Shown here one piece after another: positions 60,928 through 64,000 of a stretch of 64,000 nt of DNA; position 1 is the first letter of the stretch, and each line of letters opens with the position of its first letter. The stretch spans positions 124,001 to 188,000 of the IMG/VR virus record IMGVR_UViG_3300025881_000985; one strand, written 5' to 3'. Both the position numbers and the translations under genes were made by a program. The stretch comes from a virus. Below the pieces are notes generated by a model, which was not told the DNA's origin, made no database searches, and saw only the letters and a program-made list of their open reading frames with translations.

Positions 60928-63900
60928 TTATGTTACCACTGACGTGGATTGGTTCAGTTGACTTGCTGTAATTGATGCGATAACTTCAACATCATCAACT
61001 GTAGCAGAGCTAATAAGAATTTCATCTGGTTCAGCATTAATTTGATACAAGTTACCAAATTGTGCCGCACTGTTATTTGGAACAATAATAATACTTGCTA
61101 ACTCAGGTGTTAGTTCTGAATGCAAGTAAGCACTTAGTTCACTAAAATAAAATGTTTCGCCAAAGTCCCAGTTATTAATATCAAAGTATGCGTTAATAGC
61201 GTTAATAACACTAGTCTTAACATCACTGTCTGAAATAATCATATTAGAATTTTTAACAACTTTAAACTTGGCCTTTAATGCTGTGTCTGCTAGTTCACCA
61301 AATATTGGTTTAAATCTAGCACTGTTATAGATTATTGCATCACTCATTGCTTTAAAGTTTTCAAGACTTGCAAATTCTGATTTAAGTTCTTCTTGTGAAG
61401 GTGCTACTGGTAACGTTAAAGTATTACTAGTGTCTGTAATAAAAGCGGTATAATCTGTTGCATATTGCTTGGTTAGTATGAACATATCCATTAAGTTGTT
61501 AGGACTTGGATCAACTCGTCTGTTGTTAGGACTTGTATGGATATACTGGAAGTTCAATGAATCTCTACCAACACGAGCCAAATATTCAGAACTAACATCT
61601 GTTGCATTTCGTAATCCAACAGTATCAATATCTAATCTATAAAACTTATCTTCATCAGAAGCATAAAAAATTTGTTTGTCTGTATAATTGTCTAGCGATA
61701 ATTTAATAGTTTCAAGTGTAGCATCAATTACAACATCATTGTATGGAACCGGAGTATACTGAATAAAACTGGTTGCTGATTGTTCTTTAGTGAAGAACAC
61801 AAACTTTTCACTTACGTTAACGTTACTTGCAACAATTAAGTCAAACAAGTCTGGATTATCTGGAACGCCGTCGCTATCAAAGTCAGGAAAGGTAACTAAT
61901 ACTTTTCTATTGTCTCTATATCCATCACTGGCAACAATGCTTCCATATACATTCCAAGTTAAGTTCTGCGCCAATGGCAAAGCACTATCGGCTTGACTGT
62001 TAAACTTGAGAACTGTTACTTCGTCGTTTTGTGTTTTACCAGTTTTACTGTCAAACACTTTTGCATTATCGTCAAAGTAGAATTTAGTTTCTGCCGCACT
62101 TTCAAAGTAATAATCAAGACCTCTATAACTGATCACGTATTCTGATCCAGTATAAATTAGTTTAATAATCCAACTTGAATCTAATCCAGTACCTGCTGTT
62201 GAGCCAGCATTGTCATTGCTGTATACATTGCCCCCGATGTCAGCACTATCAATTAGTGCCCAACCGTTAATTGTTGTGTCATAACGTAGTGCAAAGTTTT
62301 TATAAATCTTAATAAATGTAACCATCTGGTTAATAAGACTGTCACTTAGTACACTCTTAAACACTGGAATAATCTCTAACGGAATAGCGTTTGTTGGAAC
62401 TGTTTCGCTGATAGTAATAGCGTTTGTTGTTTGGTTAATACTGCTTACACTTGCATAGATATATGTACGATCTTTATCTTTGCTGATACTTCCTGTTTTA
62501 ATTTTGTTACGTGCATCAAAGTAATTTCCGTCGCCGGCACCAAACTTAATAATAGCACCTGGAACAACATGTTTTAAGACACTAGAAATACCAGCACCAA
62601 TTGGCATTGTTATAAAAGGCAATCCGTCAGCATCGTTGCTGTCAGGACCTTTAATATATCCAATACTTTTGTTTGTACTAGCACTTTCAAAACTCCAACT
62701 TAAATCCGTTACAAGTGTGCCGCTACTACCAATTGGCCATGTAAGTTGTGAAAGTGGAAAACGATCAGTTTTATTATAATGCAAGTGCGATACTGGCTTG
62801 TCTCTAAGTATAGGAGCAATAGTATTAAAGACTACATTAAAAATTTCATTTACTGTTTGGTAAGTGAAGTTTGTTGTTTTAACATATTCATCTTTGTACA
62901 GTAATCCGTCAGCACTAAAAATATTAGTACTGGAATACTTTCCTGTTACGTCAACAACATCAAGGAAACGACTTACACCACTTGAGCTACGATTGGTACT
63001 CTTAACTTTCTGAATGTTATTAAATGCTGTATACGGAAAGATATTATAATCTTCTCCTGTAATCATTCTATTTTGAGTGTAATATTGCTGGGGTGCTTTA
63101 CGTCTAATTTCAGTAAGTGTTTCACGTGGACTGGAATTAGCTACTGTATATTTCAAACTTACTTTTGCTGTTAATACAGCATTTCTTCCATTACGATCAA
63201 CATACGAAATAGGAATATCAACATTTTGAATTTCGTCAGGAGTAATTTTATAGCGTGTTCCAATACTTTGTCTATAAAATAATCTAAATCCTCCTTGCGG
63301 AATATTAGCAAACGATCCGTCACCAAAGCTCAGTGTTATTTGATCATCATTTCTAGTAACCACTTGATACAAGTTACGCTCAGATTCGTTATTGTAAGTG
63401 ATATTGATTCCGTTGATTGCTGGAACTTGAGTCCACTTATCTCCAATAGAGCCATCTGTATTTAATTTGTATAACCAAACGTCATTGTTGTTAATGTTAC
63501 TAAAATCAATGTTGACACCTCTATTAGGCAATGCATCAGTGATGTTAAAGTCAACACTGTTCATTGTACCTTGTTTAAAATAAACAAAGAATCCTGTGTT
63601 ATTAGAACTGTTACCAAGATTGTCAGTTCTATACAAAATATTAAACTGTCCTAAAGGCTTTGGAGGTATTTCATAAACAAATGTTCTGTTAACTGATGTA
63701 GCACTAATTGTTTCAAAGTTCAATTGGTTACCTTCAACTTCTGTTGAAAAACGGAAAGTTGGTAAAATTTGATCAAGAATTCTAAGTGTGTATTCTTGTG
63801 TACTAACGCCATTGACTATTTGTGAATTACCACTTTTGCCAACAGTTTGAGAATCAATCAATGCGGCATTAAGAATAGTATTAAATTGTTCTTGCCAGTT

Positions 63901-64000
63901 ATCATTACTAGGATCGTCCCAGTTGATGATTAGATTGGATAAGTCTGATCCGTTGCTATCAAAAACTTGTTCTGTGGTTGTTACACTTTCAACTTTTAGT
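60928..64000 (-). CDS. gp6-like baseplate wedge protein (5' end outside window)
   Basis: The frame is open through 64000 on the minus strand, so the gene begins outside the window; a TTG at 63861 is not the start, because coding continues upstream (NWDDPSNDNWQEQFN). The visible part has over 1,000 residues. ISLKYTVANSSPRETL-like sequence followed by TEIRRKAPQQYYTQNRMITG and EDYNIFP is the baseplate gp6/gpJ-type signature, preceded by SFGDGSFANIPQGGFRLFYR. The C-terminus carries ELSAYLHSELTPELASI. Together with the giant protein it forms the baseplate part of the late unit. Confidence 0.75.
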   Translation of the reverse strand, partial: LKVESVTTTEQVFDSNGSDLSNLIINWDDPSNDNWQEQFNTILNAALIDSQTVGKSGNSQIVNGVSTQEYTLRILDQILPTFRFSTEVEGNQLNFETISATSVNRTFVYEIPPKPLGQFNILYRTDNLGNSSNNTGFFVYFKQGTMNSVDFNITDALPNRGVNIDFSNINNNDVWLYKLNTDGSIGDKWTQVPAINGINITYNNESERNLYQVVTRNDDQITLSFGDGSFANIPQGGFRLFYRQSIGTRYKITPDEIQNVDIPISYVDRNGRNAVLTAKVSLKYTVANSSPRETLTEIRRKAPQQYYTQNRMITGEDYNIFPYTAFNNIQKVKSTNRSSSGVSRFLDVVDVTGKYSSTNIFSADGLLYKDEYVKTTNFTYQTVNEIFNVVFNTIAPILRDKPVSHLHYNKTDRFPLSQLTWPIGSSGTLVTDLSWSFESASTNKSIGYIKGPDSNDADGLPFITMPIGAGISSVLKHVVPGAIIKFGAGDGNYFDARNKIKTGSISKDKDRTYIYASVSSINQTTNAITISETVPTNAIPLEIIPVFKSVLSDSLINQMVTFIKIYKNFALRYDTTINGWALIDSADIGGNVYSNDNAGSTAGTGLDSSWIIKLIYTGSEYVISYRGLDYYFESAAETKFYFDDNAKVFDSKTGKTQNDEVTVLKFNSQADSALPLAQNLTWNVYGSIVASDGYRDNRKVLVTFPDFDSDGVPDNPDLFDLIVASNVNVSEKFVFFTKEQSATSFIQYTPVPYNDVVIDATLETIKLSLDNYTDKQIFYASDEDKFYRLDIDTVGLRNATDVSSEYLARVGRDSLNFQYIHTSPNNRRVDPSPNNLMDMFILTKQYATDYTAFITDTSNTLTLPVAPSQEELKSEFASLENFKAMSDAIIYNSARFKPIFGELADTALKAKFKVVKNSNMIISDSDVKTSVINAINAYFDINNWDFGETFYFSELSAYLHSELTPELASIIIVPNNSAAQFGNLYQINAEPDEILISSATVDDVEVIASITASQLNQSTSVVT

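Noticed and set aside
63859-63861. TTG at 63861 as start of the gp6-like gene
   Set aside because: The frame stays open to the end of the window with protein-like sequence (NWDDPSNDNWQEQF), so the true start is outside.

Overview
The window looks like part of the genome of a large, AT-rich, T4-like contractile-tailed marine phage (myovirus). The evidence is a gp6-like baseplate protein, a 4,413-residue tail/baseplate protein and a run of modular tail fibres on the minus strand. There are also phage nucleotide-metabolism genes (5'-3' exonuclease, DHFR, ThyA), genes packed with 1-60 bp overlaps, recurrent TATAAATA-like late promoter motifs and strong sigma70-type promoters. Host-derived functions (TRAP solute-binding protein, peptide deformylase, NodU-type carbamoyltransferase, acyl carrier protein, radical SAM enzymes) fit a marine, possibly alphaproteobacterial, host. 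The host assignment is inference only.

Layout. (1) 1-5.6 kb, plus strand: 5'-3' exonuclease, small unknown genes, a secreted SleB-type cell-wall hydrolase, a ParB/DUF262-like protein and an HNH-like protein. (2) 5.5-7.9 kb, minus strand: a glycosyltransferase-like protein, a SAP-like protein and a DctP-family TRAP solute-binding protein without a signal peptide. (3) 8.1-12.8 kb, plus strand: small genes, a MoxR-type AAA+ ATPase with a VWA/metallopeptidase-like partner, and an exported alpha/beta hydrolase. Most of these units have their own TTGAC(N)-17-TATAAT-like promoter, usually embedded in dyad symmetry. (4) 12.8-19.0 kb, plus strand: five small unknown genes, DHFR, ThyA, SDR epimerase, DegT aminotransferase and SGNH-like protein. 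(5) 19.0-22.7 kb: two divergent glycosyltransferase-like genes whose start codons overlap on one CATG, one of them a repeat protein of 883 residues. (6) 22.7-39.6 kb, minus strand: a continuous set of 21 genes reading from a single promoter that overlaps a terminator. In order it encodes an acyl carrier protein, an unknown protein, two GT8-like proteins, a 41-residue membrane protein, an unknown protein, a GT-A glycosyltransferase, a SufT/MIP18 (DUF59) Fe-S factor, five radical SAM proteins, a 2OG-Fe(II) oxygenase, a sixth radical SAM protein, an unknown 357-residue protein, two SGNH proteins with a 34-residue gene between them, a carbamoyltransferase, a nucleotidyltransferase and a peptide deformylase. 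(7) 39.7-64 kb, minus strand: fibres, a Gly-rich adhesin-like protein, a collagen-like fibre, the 4,413-residue protein and a gp6-like baseplate protein that runs off the window.

Main interest: region 6, together with the sugar genes of regions 4 and 5. It reads as a phage-borne biosynthetic pathway: activated or aminated sugar, glycosyl transfer, acyl and carbamoyl decoration, radical and oxygenase chemistry, plus its own Fe-S delivery factor. The product cannot be deduced from sequence. Remodelling of a cell-surface or virion glycan, or modification of a peptide or protein, are the two readings I find most plausible. No tRNA, IS element or CRISPR array was recognised.
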